This document shows, piece after piece, positions 33,175 through 44,975 of a stretch of 64,000 bases of DNA. Origin of the DNA: Petaurus breviceps papuanus (lineage: Eukaryota; Chordata; Mammalia; Diprotodontia; Petauridae); contig JAMXIF010001194.1 in NCBI GenBank assembly GCA_028583685.1, positions 1,040,753 to 1,104,752 of the forward strand, read 5' to 3'. Within the stretch, counting starts at the first letter, position 1; the number at the start of each line of letters is the position of its first letter. The position numbers and the translations under genes were made by a program. Below the pieces are notes generated by a model. It was not told the DNA's origin, did not search any database, and worked only from the letters and a program-made list of their open reading frames with translations.

Positions 33175-33955
33175 TTAAATTTCTTATCCTATTTTTCATT
33201 GTATAGCTATCCAAACTTCTTGGATAATGAAAGATGTGGCTAAGGTCAGAGGAACATATACATAAAATTATATTGTAAATTCTGCTATTTTTTTTTAACT
33301 GAAGAAATTTCCAGCAATCTCACAAAGCCCTAGTAAATGGAATTATGGTTCATTTTGTTGAAAGGATTGTTTGGGGGAATGAGGAATGAAAGAACCCATT
33401 TGTTGCAGCCTCTTAACTAAGTGTTTTTCCCTGAAAATTGATACAAGGTATATATATATCTCACAGCTCCTTTATAAACAGCCCTTTTGTGAGATGGCAT
33501 TTTTAATTTACATATGACAATTAGAACTCACATCCTGTGCTAATTAAAGTTTGAGGCCACTTAGCAAATTGCTGTAATTGTGCATACTCTAATGTGATTT
33601 CCATCTCTTAAAGCAAATCTATACCCTGCAAATTTTTGAATGTCAACAACATTGTTCCTGATTTATAAATGTTATGTTATGTTTTGTTTTTGTTTTTGTT
33701 TTACATCTGCATCTTAGTTCCAGGTGGTACATTTCCTTGTGCTCAGGGTAGGGCCTGAGTCAGAAATTTCCCCTGATTTTTTTTTAATGGGCTTCTGCCT
33801 TGGCAACTGCTTTCCAGAACATTCACATGATGCAATGACTGTGGTGAGACACTTGTGGGCAAGTATCAAGATGGAAATAGAAGAAATAGAAGAAATAAGA
33901 GAACTGTATCTTATGTCACTCTTCAATGTAGCTAGTGTATAGACCCGTCATTGGC
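33175..33955. other. Repeat-free AT-rich block; possible conserved non-coding element
   Basis: No repeat recognised for 780 bases in an otherwise repeat-dense intron. Contains several homeodomain-type cores (gctaattaaag, gtaattgtgcat, tttaatttacat). Function inferred only from this. Confidence 0.35.
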
Positions 33956-33959
33956 TGTT

Positions 33960-34135
33960 TTGAGCTAGGAGGATCTTCAGAGTTCATCTAATCCACCCAC
34001 CATACATTTTACAAAGGAAAAAGCCAAAATGATTTTCCAAGGTCATGCTAACTAGGGCGGACTTGGGCATGGCATGTCACCCGTGACCCAGACCAATGCT
34101 CTTTCCATTACAGCCTAATACGTCCCTTGGTATGC
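33960..34135 (-). repeat. MIR/CORE-SINE, diverged
   Basis: 'gttcatctaatccacccacc', 'tttccaaggtcatgctaact', 'caatgctctttccattaca'. Confidence 0.65.
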
Positions 34136-34835
34136 CTCAGGGAACATGATCTGACCTGAGATAGAAACTCCATTAAAATCACTCTGCTCTACTGTAGTGT
34201 GATTAGCATTTGGCATCTTTGAGAAGAGGAGTGACATCCTATTTTGCCTGAAGACAAAGTCAGCCATATATTCCAGGTAAATCCAAATGCTATAACCCTA
34301 AACTAAAGTACAGATCAACTCCAAAAGCTGATTAAATGCCAAGAAGTCCATTTGAAAAGATAAACTTGGACATTCGTCAATTAAAAATGGGGGTAAAGTG
34401 GATAGGGAAAGGACCCACACCCTAGGGTCTGACTAACAATAAGTTATGAGCAGAGCAAGGGATGAAGTGAAGAAAATCTGACTATGACTTTACCAAATTC
34501 AGGGCAACCTAAAGCCTAAAGTTCTTCCATAAGACAATAAAGAATATGACCACCAACCAATCCTACAGATTAATTTCCAAACCACTAAGTAATACGTTTC
34601 CCTCCAAAATAAATTCAGATAAACATGTAAGAGATTCCACAGTCCTAATGCATAACAAAGCATCCAACTGCCTATCTTGGGGAAGCCAGGAGAAGACTGA
34701 GGAGTCCAAGGTTGGTGTTTAAATGGCAGGTAGCTAAGAGCTAAACTTATACATCAGACTACTACTTCCACAGACAGCTCTAGCCAATGCAATCATGAAA
34801 TCTTATACCACTGCCAGGTCCCCATCTACCTAACC
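34136..34835. other. Unique intron sequence
   Basis: Nothing recognised in 700 bases. Confidence 0.5.
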
Positions 34836-34839
34836 TAGG

Positions 34840-35160
34840 AATCAGTAACATGTGACGCCAGACAAGTACCTTCCCCTTTCTTGACCTTAGCTCCTGACTT
34901 TGTAAAATGAAGGATGATCAACAATGGCCTTTATAGTACTAGCAGCTTCTGTTCTAAAGCACAGTTGATACAGTGAAGACAGCACTGGCACTGACTCTGT
35001 AGTCAGAAGACAGTATTCAAGTCCCAGCCCTGCCCTTAATTGCCAATGTGACCTTGGGTAAATCACCTAAACTGTCTGATCCTGTTTCCTCATGGGTAAA
35101 ATGAAGGGTTGGAACTGAGAAGTTCTAAGATCCATTCCAGCTCAAATATTCTATAATTCT
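34840..35160 (+). repeat. Two CORE-SINE copies in tandem
   Basis: First copy 34840-34960 (cttgaccttagctcctgac); second 34965-35160 with 'ttgataCAGTGaagacagcac', 'gtgaccttgggtaaatcacc' and tail 'ccattccagctcaaatattc'. Confidence 0.75.
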
Positions 35161-35830
35161 GACAGTTCAGGATATTCCCCGGGTCAGAAAGGGCACTAGG
35201 CCAGAATGAGGCAAACAACACAGAGTTCCAATAACTTCCCTCCCATACAAGTCTTAAGACTGTAGCCAGTTCCATGAGGCAAATGTCCCAGAAGGCAGTG
35301 TTCCTTACTGTAAACGGGGTGAATCCCTTTGTTCTGTGAGTCTTAACCAGAAGCTTCCAAGGACTGTCAGTAAAAGGTCATAAACAAGTAGGATTGTCGG
35401 TGTCCACAGTGAAAAGTGGGCAGCAGGGGATGGGAAGGAAAGTAAAAGCTTACCACATGGTACTTGGACCTTTCAGGCAGGGTAGGAGAATGAAAAGATA
35501 ACTGGCGTACTTCAAATGTGAGTAATTCATAATGGTGGGAAAGGGGAAAGGGCCTCCTGGCCTCAACCAAATGAAGAAGATTCCAAGGAGCTCCCCTCTT
35601 CTAGAGGCTCCCCAGAATGTCATCACTTGAGAAAAGCACAGTCAGTGCCTAAGGAGCAACAATGTATGGCTTTTTTTTAAGAAAAAGGACAATTCAGTCA
35701 CCTTTATGGAACCTATACTAGCCTCCTTTTGTGGAGAAATCATCATTATCACTTTCATAGCAGCAGCCTCCCCCACTAACGGCTTTTTCTGGTGCTGCCT
35801 CATTGTGGGGAGGTCTTAGGATCATCGCCA
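35161..35830. other. Unique intron sequence
   Basis: No repeat or gene recognised. Confidence 0.5.
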
Positions 35831-35834
35831 AAGA

Positions 35835-36055
35835 CTGTAAGATAAATTTTTAGTTGTGAGGGATCAGAGGTTATTTAATTCAGTCCTCTTGTTTCACAAA
35901 CAATTAAGCTGGAGCTCAATAAGTTATGTGACTTGCTCCGTGTCTCCCAGGAATTAGGGAAGTTAGAGGTACGAAGGTCTGAACCCAAATTCTCTGATTC
36001 CAAATCCAGCAGCACTCTTCCCGCTCCACTGGCTACACTCTCAGAGTATAACATC
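35835..36055 (-). repeat. MIR/CORE-SINE
   Basis: 'ttcagtcctcttgtttcac', 'ctccgtgtctcccaggaat', 'gattccaaatccagcagcac'. Confidence 0.7.
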
Positions 36056-36329
36056 TGACCAATCATACCAAAATGTTAAGGATTTGAATTTAGACCCAGT
36101 GATCAACTCTATCTTAGCAGCCCACCCTGCTAATTTCAAAGAGGCTCATCCGTATGTGGGTGAATTTTTTGATGACATTAGAAAATTGTCTGAGTCACAA
36201 AAAGGTTGTGATCAATCATGAAGAAAATACCATGACAATAAATTAAGGATCTTTGAAATAAGCCACACTCTTGTCTTTCCGAATTGTTCTGGTTTTTATC
36301 TTGGTCCCTTTCTCTTCTCTTGTTCAGAT

Positions 36330-37400
36330 TCCCATTCCATCTTGCCCAGAAATGTACAATAGACTCTTATCTAGTCTTTCTTGCTCTAATTTCTCCTCCT
36401 CCAATTTCCAATATTCCAATTCCCAGTCATACCCAACACATTTTAAAGATGCTTCTTTCACCATGTCCCTCTCTCCTCTTCTCAAAAACTTTCAATGTCT
36501 CCCAGAGTTCCAACTTGATATGTGTTTAAACTAAGCTCAAACCATTTTCCCTCACAATTCATCATTTTCCCTCACTATTCATCTATGTAAATAAACCCCT
36601 TGGCTCTAGCAAGACTAGTCTGCTTAAATATAGGTGCACTCCCACTTTGGTAATTTATACCACTCCCCTTATCCCACCTGAAAAGCCCTGGCCCATTCCC
36701 TGCCTATCTGAATCTTAGGCTTCCTTCAAAGCTCCAGTTAAGTCCCATCCAGGTATTCCCGTAAGCCTTCCCAACCCATAGTCACATCCTTTTAAACTTA
36801 ATTTATGGCACCTAACATCGGTTCCTCTCCATTGCTCCTTCGTCACATACTGCCTCATAAGAAATTATTTAGCTTTTCATTTCCATATATATCTAGTCAT
36901 TCCCTCTCCCCGCCTCCATTCCTGCTATCTCCCCCAGTTTTCTGTCTCTGTCTCATCTCCTGAAATCTAATCTTTTGCCAACACTCTAAGGCCCCTTTTA
37001 GCTCTAAATCTATGAAGCCATGAAACTCCCTCCTGGATATCACAATCCCTTAGAATTGTCCCTTAGGATTCTCTAGCTCAATCTTGTCCAAAACAGCTCA
37101 TTATCTTCACCCTCCCAATTCCCTGGCTTGACCTTCTTTATCTAACAAAAATGCTACCACCCTCCCAGGTACCCAGGTGATCTCTGACCCTCCCCTTGCC
37201 CTCAACCTCCATACAAAATCAGTTGCCAAGCCTTGTCCATTCTCCGTCCATATCTCTCACCTCTGCTTCCCCTCTTTAACCACCATCCCACTTCTCTCCT
37301 AGACGATTACCAGAGCCTCTTAATTGGTCTCCCTATTTCCAGTATCTCCCCCCCCCCCACCATTAAGCCATCCTTTCCTCAAGTGCCAAAATAATCTTCC
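36330..37400 (+). repeat. L2 LINE fragments
   Basis: 36330-36960: 'ctctcctcttctcaaaaact', 'cctgaaaagccctggcccatt', 'aagctccagttaagtcccat'. 37060-37400: 'cttgtccaaaacagctcatt', 'aaaatcagttgccaagccttg', 'gagcctcttaattggtctcc'. The order shows two pieces of L2 (the second from further 5'), separated by a SINE tail near 36990. Confidence 0.72.
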
Positions 37401-37464
37401 ACACAGTTCTTTAGGGAGTTTACAGTCTCACTGGAAATATACTGCTTGAGAACATGGGTTATAC

Positions 37465-37740
37465 CTAAGACAAGTAGGTGGTACAATGGATAGAGTGCTG
37501 GGCCTGGAATAAGAAAGGCCTGAATCCAAATCCAGCCTTAGACACTTATTAGCTATGTGACCCTGAGCAAGTCACTTTAACCACTGCCTTCCTCAGCTTC
37601 CTCATCTGTAAAATGGTGATAACAAAAGCACCTCCTTGCCAGGGTTGTCATAAGGATAAAATGAGATATTTGTAAAGCACTCTGCAAACCTTAAATTACT
37701 AGATACAGGCTAGCTATTATTAGTTTATTCTTTGTACCCA
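37465..37740 (+). repeat. Full-length marsupial tRNA/MIR SINE
   Basis: Head 'aagtaggtggtacaatggat', 'gccttagacacttattagcta', 'cttcctcatctgtaaaatgg', 'gataaaatgagatatttgta', end 'ctagctattattag'. An L2 3' end (cacatagtaggtgcttatta) follows to 37790. Confidence 0.92.
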
Positions 37741-37799
37741 ACACAAAAGCTGGCACATAGTAGGTGCTTATTAAATGCTTCTCCTAAACCACTTAAGAA

Positions 37800-38490
37800 C
37801 AGACAGTAGATTATCCTCTCTTGTCTTTGACAAAAATACCTAGCAAAGAAGTTCCCTGGCCATAAAGACCCATTGAATCACTGAAAGAACAAATCCCCTT
37901 CTTTTAGCACAGGACAATTAAGCTAGAAGAAAAGAGTTACAACAATCATCAACCAAACTATTGAAAGAATGCCAGAGTGACAATCCCATCTCTAAGTCCC
38001 CTCACTGAAAGGAAAGGAATGGATAAATCTTTTAGCAGGGAGTTGAGGTCATAAAGGCCATAAATTCTGGTTGCTGTTTTCCAACACCAAAAGTAAAAAG
38101 AGGGCCTGCCCAGTAGTGAATTTTCTGGGGTCAATGCTGAATTTGGAAAGAAAACAATGTTCTAGTTATAGGCTTTATTATTAATTTGTCCTTGATAAAA
38201 AAAATTGGCCTCAAGCTGCCAACAAACACTAAGTTTCTTTTCTGGGCCAAGATAGAAGCTACCGTTTACTAAGGTGGCATACCAATTTCCTCCTTCTTTT
38301 GCAATTCCAAAGAGCCCTGGTTTGAAAATGAAAACAGCAGAAGTGCCTCTGGCCTCATCTTTGGGCCAGTTTTGTTTATATTCTAATTCCCAAAGGTCAT
38401 CATGTAAAAATGAGATATAACAATAGAAACTCAGGTTTCGAAAGCCTCCAGCCTCAAAGCACATTCCTTATAACACAGTCCAGTCAAGCA
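37800..38490. other. Unique intron sequence
   Basis: No repeat recognised. A 100-codon minus-strand frame (38162-38464) has no splice context or family resemblance and is left as unexplained. Confidence 0.45.
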
Positions 38491-38544
38491 GGATAGTTAC
38501 ACTCATTTGAGAGACAAAGTGACTTGGCCTAGGGTCAAATACCT

Positions 38545-38760
38545 AGCAAAAGTCAGAGTTCACAAGATCACAGAATCAAAGAATTGGGGCAGAAGGTGGC
38601 CTTAAAGATACCCAGTTCAACCCTCTCATTTTACTGATGAGGAAACTGAGGCTCAAGAAAGACAAAATAGGTCTGCCCAAAGTCATATATGGAGCAGATA
38701 AGCTAGCCAGGACTTAGAAAGGCAGTTCTCCTCCAAGTCACTCAGCACTCCCTCAGTTAG
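38545..38760 (-). repeat. MIR/CORE-SINE
   Basis: 'accctctcattttactgatgagg', 'aactgaggctcaagaaagac', 'gcactccctcagtta'. Confidence 0.82.
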
Positions 38761-39027
38761 CCACAAAATACCTACAGATGGACAGACACTGAGCAACAGA
38801 AATGGCCACCTAAGTAAAGCATGCAAAAAAGAAATCAGAGCAATTTATTTCCCTGCAACTTAAGTTCATCCCAACAGCCACATATGAAATCTGACTGATC
38901 CTGCAACCATAGCTTGGAGAGTCATTGCTTTTCAACCACAAAAGCCATCCCAAATTCTCCTTTGCTCTTACATAGCAACTACCCCCAAAATCCCAAAGCC
39001 CTGGATGACACAGGATTTCTTACTTAC

Positions 39028-39098
39028 CTTTTGATCGAGTAGAGATATCCATGCCCTCTACCACCTCCTGTTCTGTCTTTATCTCCTCTTCAGCCAAG
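39028..39098 (-). CDS. ZMYND8: ZMYND8 coding exon 2 (LAEEEIKTEQ...MDISTRSK)
   Basis: A 71-bp exon: one base completing a Ser codon, 23 codons from LAEEEIKTEQEVVEG to MDISTRSK, and one base of the Asp codon finished in exon 3. The acceptor is ttctatttcag and the donor AAAAG|gtaagta, both consensus. Entry is phase 2 and exit phase 1, which fits exon 3 exactly. The internal ATG of MDISTRSK has a strong start context (GGC ATG G), so transcripts with a non-coding first exon can start here; this is the classical short N-terminus of ZMYND8. The stretch I-K-T-E fits the SUMO-attachment consensus (hydrophobic-K-x-E) in an acidic setting. No ORF of length exists here because the exon is so short; the identification rests on the protein match and the splice phases. 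Confidence 0.95.
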
Positions 39099-40145
39099 CT
39101 GAAATAGAACAAATCATTTTCATGTTTAGACATGCCAAAAAAAAAAAAACCAAGCAAAAATAAAAAGGATGAAGGGGTCCAACTAATTTAACTTAAGACA
39201 TCTTACACAGTACACTCCACCTTTAAATACTCACTTGATTTTAATGATTAGACTTTACTAGAAATTTATCAGGTTTTGTTTTGGTTTCCAAAATTATTCT
39301 ATTAGTATTAGAGGCGGGCAGATTACGCTATAGATACTCAAAGTAACTTTTCAGCCAACCGGTTTGATCCAATACTACTCAGCAAGATACCATGTGTCCA
39401 AATGTTACAATGGAGCTTGGGGAGAGCAGTTTGCATTGGCCCTATAAAGAGCCTAGACTAAGAAGACATTCCTGAATATTGTTTTGCATAAAAGCATATC
39501 AATACAAAATTGCATTTAATGGAGCCTTTCCTTAAGGAGCTCTAAGTGCTTCTAAGACATTAATTATCTAAACCTGACAACATCCCTCGGAGGGAGGGAA
39601 CTGAAAAAATAATAATAAATTAACAAAATGGGAAAATGTAGGTAGCAGATGAGAAATGAATACCCTGTCTTAAGATTACTCAAGGAACCAGCTGTAGTTG
39701 GAAGGAATAGAAGCTCCCAGTCCAGTGAAACTAGGAGGTAGTGATCAATATTCTTTCAAGCTGTGAGCAATTATCCTCTACCACCAAACAAGAATAAGGA
39801 ACAATTATTTGGAAGGGGGAGGGGAGGAGAGAGGAGAAGCAGTGTTCCTCCTCCTGGGCAGATTTCATTCCCATCCTCCCCTACTAAGCAGGTGCAAACT
39901 GCAGTAAACTGTCCCTCCTTTCTTTTCCCCTTTCCCCTCCTCCTCCTCCCCCATCCTCTCCTCTCCCTAATCCAGTCCACCTCTCTCCTTCCCCAAATTA
40001 TTCAAGGTTGATGAGGAAAGCAGGTGAGTTCTTTTCTTTTTCCATTTCAAGCTGTAAAACTACACAAAATGTTTATTTCGTTTTTATAGGCGCATATGGG
40101 CAAATTATTTAAGTACCAGCATTTTCATCCCCAGAATTCATTTTG
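39099..40145. other. Intron 1, 3' end, unique sequence
   Basis: Directly upstream of exon 2. No repeat recognised apart from a CT-rich stretch at 39915-39995. Confidence 0.55.
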
Positions 40146-40149
40146 AAAC

Positions 40150-40375
40150 TGAACAGAAAAATAGAATGCCAGAGCTGGAAGGGCCCTTAGAACACAGCCG
40201 AAAGGCAGGGTTAGAAAGGACCTTTGAACATAGAACATAGTAAAGATCATGGAGTTCAGTCACCTCATTTTACAAAGGAGAAAATATGAGGCCCAAGGTC
40301 ACACAGCTGGTGAATGGCAGAGCCAGGAATAGAAGCTATGTCTCTAGTTTTCTTTCTATTACTCTGGGTAAGCTC
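40150..40375 (-). repeat. MIR/CORE-SINE with doubled tail
   Basis: 'gaatgccagagctggaagggc' and 'gaaaggacctttgaacatag' are two versions of the same tail unit, followed by 'cctcattttacaaaggag' and 'ggtcacacagctggtgaat'. The unit is the one multiplied at 51865-52130. Confidence 0.8.
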
Positions 40376-40559
40376 TGATTTATTTTTAATTCCAAGATTA
40401 TATACATTAGGTTTTGATGGAGAATTTTAATTTTTTTCTTAATACCTCAAAATGACAACACTGAAAAACTGCATTCTGACAAGAATCAGACCCAAGGCAA
40501 TCCCCTAACTAGGAGATATAAGTCACGATTAAGCTATCCTTTCTGGATTGCAGCCAACT

Positions 40560-40890
40560 ACATTGGAACTATATCGGATATAGAATAAAGGGGCCAAGGT
40601 TCAAATAATACAAGAATTAAGGCTGAAACAATATAATGAGGAACTTCTTAATAATCAGAGCTGCCCAACAAAGGAATGGGCTGCCATGGGAAATAATGAA
40701 CTAACTCCATCATCTGAAACTCTACAAGTAAAAGTTGGCCTACCGTCCAATCAGCGGTGGAGGGAAGTCCCAATTTGGATAGAATTTGACTAAATTATCC
40801 TTAAAGTGCCTTCTATCTCTTTGCTCTAAAGTCTTGTCCACCTTAAAGATTCTATAATCTAAGGTCCCTTCCAAGTCTTAGGATTTTGTG
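40560..40890 (+). repeat. L3/CR1 LINE 3' end
   Basis: 'aatcagagctgcccaacaaag', 'gaatgggctgccatgggaa', 'gaagtcccaatttggatag', tail 'ctatctctttgctctaaag'. Confidence 0.75.
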
Positions 40891-41099
40891 AATAAATATA
40901 GCCAACACGGGTATGGATAATATTCCTTCCCTCCAAGACATGGCATCAGAAGATTGCATCAGACAAGATAAAGGTGGAGAGGTGAAGAGACAATGTAAAG
41001 AGAAGACAGGGAGAAATTATGAAAGGGTCCCCACAGATCTAAAATTCAGGATTTTAGAACAGTGGACAGAAGAAAGAAAAGCTGGGAAAAAAGGAAGGA

Positions 41100-43484
41100 C
41101 ATTCTGAATCAAGTCTGAATTACAGTAACAAAGCTTTGTCCCACTCAGATTTCACCATCCCAATCATTATTTCATTTGTACATACCTGTGCTTCAAAGGA
41201 TTTAATTATAAGTTATAAAATTCATGAACTCTCTTTTTACAAACAAATGATTGATATGTTTTCCCAGATAGTTTTCAATGGAATGAAGCATCCTAGCTTC
41301 AACATAATATAACAGGAATGGCTGAGGATGATTTTTACATTAATACTTTTTACCTTGAGTCCAGAGAACCAAAGAAATAATAAACATTCTACACTTGGAA
41401 TTTACATTCACCCCCCCCCCCCCACCATGGGCTTTGCAAGCTGATGATTCGCTTTCTTGCCTGAGGTGGCTGAAAATAAAATATGACCAATTTCTAGTGC
41501 TTCTAGCACAAGGTGGATGGATGGTTAATTTCAAAACCAAAACAAAATGAGCTATTTGGGCCTTTTCCTTACTAATTCTATAATTTCTCCCACTAAAATC
41601 CTATATGAAACACTAAACTTCTTGAAACTGATCAGATGCTTTGAATTACAGAACTTTTGAGATTTAACCAAAACATGCCATGGTAGAAGAAAAAACAACT
41701 GCACCAATAAAAGTCATAACCATTTCAGCAGTGACAAAAAAAAAGAATTTCAAAGGTATATTGATTACAGAGAATGAATTCAAAAGAACAATAATTTGGC
41801 TTTGTTTTTAGCGCAAGAAAACTGGACATCCTATGAAAGAATGCTGGTAAGAGGTTTTAAAATGCAATTTAGTTACCTATTTGCTATCTGCTGCATAGTT
41901 TAAAATAATCAATTCTAGGTGGGAGGAAAAAGTTAAACTGTTCTACATATCCCAACATTAGTAATAACACCACAAGCTTTCTTCTAGCAAAAGAGAAGTA
42001 CAATACTTCTGAAAAACATCTTTCTCAGAGAAAAACATTATTGTTTCAGATGGCAAATACATACATATTGCATCAAAATAAATGAGACGGCAGGGCAACT
42101 ATAGTTAAGGAAAGCACTTGATTTACACTAACAATGACTAGGAAACAAAATTAGTCATTCTGCATAGCCACATCTTAAGAGGCTTCCTTTTTTTCTGCAT
42201 CACTGGTCTCATTTTGGTTTCATGCTGAAGCACTATGGTCTTTTACAGAATAACTAAGCATCGTTTCTGAATCTCTTCCTAAGAATTCCCTAGAACCTGT
42301 CTCAATGCATCCTGCACCTTCATGCATTCACACTGAGAACAGTTCAATTCTTTGAAAAACAGGCTAAATGAACTGCATTTTTTTTTAAAGCCAGTGGCAT
42401 CTGAAATCGTGCTGTTATCACTCCTGCCATTAGCTGGACTGCACACATAATAGCCACTGACAACATGGTGGAGCTTTCCCCAATAGTGAGCTGCTGCTCC
42501 CTAAATAGAATAAACTGAAAAATAAAAATAAAGAAACAAACAAGCTCCGCTCAATAAGCTAACATTACTTTGTAATCCAGTTTTATGGCTAAGGAAAAGG
42601 GGATGGAGATCAGTAGTAGGGAAAAGTGAAGAAAGATGGGAAGTCACTCATTTTTCAACCTAAAAGGGAAAATTCACTATGAACTTATCTGACTTCTATT
42701 CAATAGTTTTTCTCCCTCAGAAATGGTATCACTGATTTACCTTAACAGTGGTGACATGACTTGGCTTGTGTCTCAGAAACTGTTACATTTCAGACAATTT
42801 AAACAACAAACAGTGCCAACAAAATAAAGCCAAAAGCATTCAGTCCCTGCAATAACAATATTCCTTACCCAATGCATAAGTATGACCATATCTAGACTTG
42901 CATCTTAACCTGCTTTAGCTACAAAGAGAAGATTTTTTATAAGTTGCAGATGAACTGCTGCACACCTTAGGGTCTGCTTTTAAACCTTCTTGTTAATAAT
43001 TCTGAGAAGCCCATGCAAGATGCTAATTCCCAAGTATGTTCTCAACACATCTGAGGAATAAGGCACGTTTCCCACCCCCACCCGATTTGGGCAGAAAATG
43101 CCTAGATGCGCACAATACCCAGATATTTCATTTCCCAAAATGCCCCCTATCACCTTGACATTTAACCAAAACTACCTGACAGATTTGGAAAGTCCCATCA
43201 ACAAGCAAACACAAGATTTTGGTCCTCCCCCATGAGAATCACACCACTTCAAGGGCAAGATGTATGCCCTCTGAAAGATCTTTGTTGTTCTTGTTTTCAT
43301 TAAAAATACTAATTTGTCTATCTTCTCCCCAAGATGATTCCTTCCTCCATTCCCTCTAATCACAGGAGTGAACAGCACATATAAACCATGATTCTCAAAA
43401 TCTGCAATTAATCGAAGTTGGGGGTGAGGAGGAAAGGTTAGCATGCCATGACTGAATAAATTGCAGCTTTATATAAGCACTCAC
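41100..43484. other. SINE-free intron 1 sequence
   Basis: No interspersed repeat recognised. Only a C13 run at 41411-41423 stands out. Confidence 0.5.
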
Positions 43485-43600
43485 CTATTAACAGCCTCAT
43501 ACCCATCGGTAGCTATGCTACTCATGCAGGATTCTTAAAATGGCGTCTGGCAGCCCTGCAATGCCTCATTCCTGCACTCACTGTGGCTAAAATGGTAGCA
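43485..43600 (-). CDS. ZMYND8: Candidate alternative ZMYND8 first exon (MSSIATDGYEAVN, phase 2)
   Basis: Minus-strand ATG at 43525-43523 opens 13 codons, MSSIATDGYEAVN, plus two bases (AG) before a donor gtgagtg (GT at 43484-43483). The AG joins the C of exon 2 to make Ser, giving ...EAVNSLAEEEIK, in frame. An in-frame TAA lies 9 bases before the ATG. The start context is weak (T at -3). The region just upstream (43525-43600) lies in the SINE-free 41-50 kb block. I do not recall this N-terminus from ZMYND8 databases with certainty; it is inferred from splice phase. It could also act as a non-coding first exon with translation from MDISTRSK. Confidence 0.4.
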
Positions 43601-44820
43601 GTTTATTCAACAACTCTATCTCTCGTTTAAACAGCAATACTATTTTCCAAGTCATCTTCTAAATCTCAGAAATGGGAAAAGAGGACCAAAGGACTCCTGA
43701 CAACCAAGCATTTAGCTAAGAACAGACAAATAATGACAAGGCAGTTTGTGAAGTCACAGGTTACTAAGGAAAGCCTGACCCCTCACCACACAGCTGGGTG
43801 ATGAAGCCTCTTGTTCTGAGCCCCTGAAAAAGCATAAATCCAGTTAAGGGGTTAAAAGGTCAGTAATTATATCAAGACTCCATGGCAAAAACCGTATGCA
43901 AAAGAAAATCAGGCAGGATCAGGACAACAGCAAATAGCCAAGAATTTTAAATGTGTACTGAAACGGTTCATTCCCTCCACAATGTACATTAGAAAACAGC
44001 TCAGCATGCCAAAAGGAATAGTTAAATGGAAGTGTTTGAAGTCCAGTCCATGGTCTGAAAAGTCATGCAAGCTAAGAGAGTTCTTAAACTGAGGCCCAGG
44101 CAAAATAAACACGTTTATTGCCTTTTAAACCTCTTCAGAAGCCCACAAGAAGTTCTGAGCCAATCATGCCCACAAAGAAATATTACATTTATGACATATA
44201 TGTTACATATCGTAGATGCACAGATGTATCAGGAATATGAATGCAAAAAGGATAATGCTTGTTTTAATGCTGCTGATAAAATACTGACACAGTTAATTAA
44301 CTGGTGCTACAACAGTTCCAATGTTAAAGAGACACAATTTGAACCTGCATTAAAAAGAAAAAATATTAATAGACATGTCCATGTCCAGCATACTCACAAA
44401 TTAGATTCTCGACAATTCACTCAGAATTAACAATACATTTCTAAACCCAGTTTGGGGGCCAAACTCACAGCCTAAGAGTGGATAATGCACAGTTCACTGT
44501 TTCAGGAGGAATCAGGGTTGAGAATGACCTCACATTCTTTTACATGGCTAGCTAGAGCTCCAGGGTGACCGCTCTTAGCTCTAAAGGAGGAAAGAGGGCA
44601 CTTCCCAGAGCCTGTCTCCCTAGCATTGCAGGGGTTGGGCAGCCTGTATGGTAACTGCCTGCCTTTCTGCTGCCATAGCTGTAGGTCTCACTCACATGGC
44701 TACTACATGCTTGTTGGCCATTAATGAAAATGGGGGTGGGGAGTCAGGGATGAAGTGGTGGTTGAAAGGGAAGAAAAATTGCAGCCTGGCTAAGTAACTG
44801 AAAGCCAAAAGGGCAAAGCC
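43601..44820. other. SINE-free intron 1 sequence with an unexplained frame
   Basis: No repeat recognised. A plus-strand frame of 121 codons (44065-44430) has no splice or family support; its AT-rich sequence (cagttaattaactggtgc) looks more like conserved non-coding DNA than coding sequence. Confidence 0.4.
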
Positions 44821-44824
44821 TTGT

Positions 44825-44975
44825 GAAAGAAAGAGAGGGAGGGAGGAAGGAAGGAAGGAAGGAAGGAAGGAAGGAAGGAAGGAAGGAAGGAAGGAAGGAA
44901 GGAAGGAAGGAAGGGAATAAGGAAGAAAGAGAGAAAGGAAGAAAGAGAGAAAGGAAGAAAGAGAGAGAGAAATAC
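44825..44975. repeat. (GGAA)17 microsatellite with GAAA/GAGA flanks
   Basis: A perfect run of 17 GGAA units (44845-44912) followed by imperfect aggaagaaagaga units. The Ser/Leu-rich minus-strand frames here are its translations. Confidence 0.96.

Noticed and set aside
44065-44430. 121-codon plus-strand frame in the SINE-free block
   Set aside because: No family resemblance, splice sites or codon bias visible; AT-rich non-coding DNA is the simpler reading.
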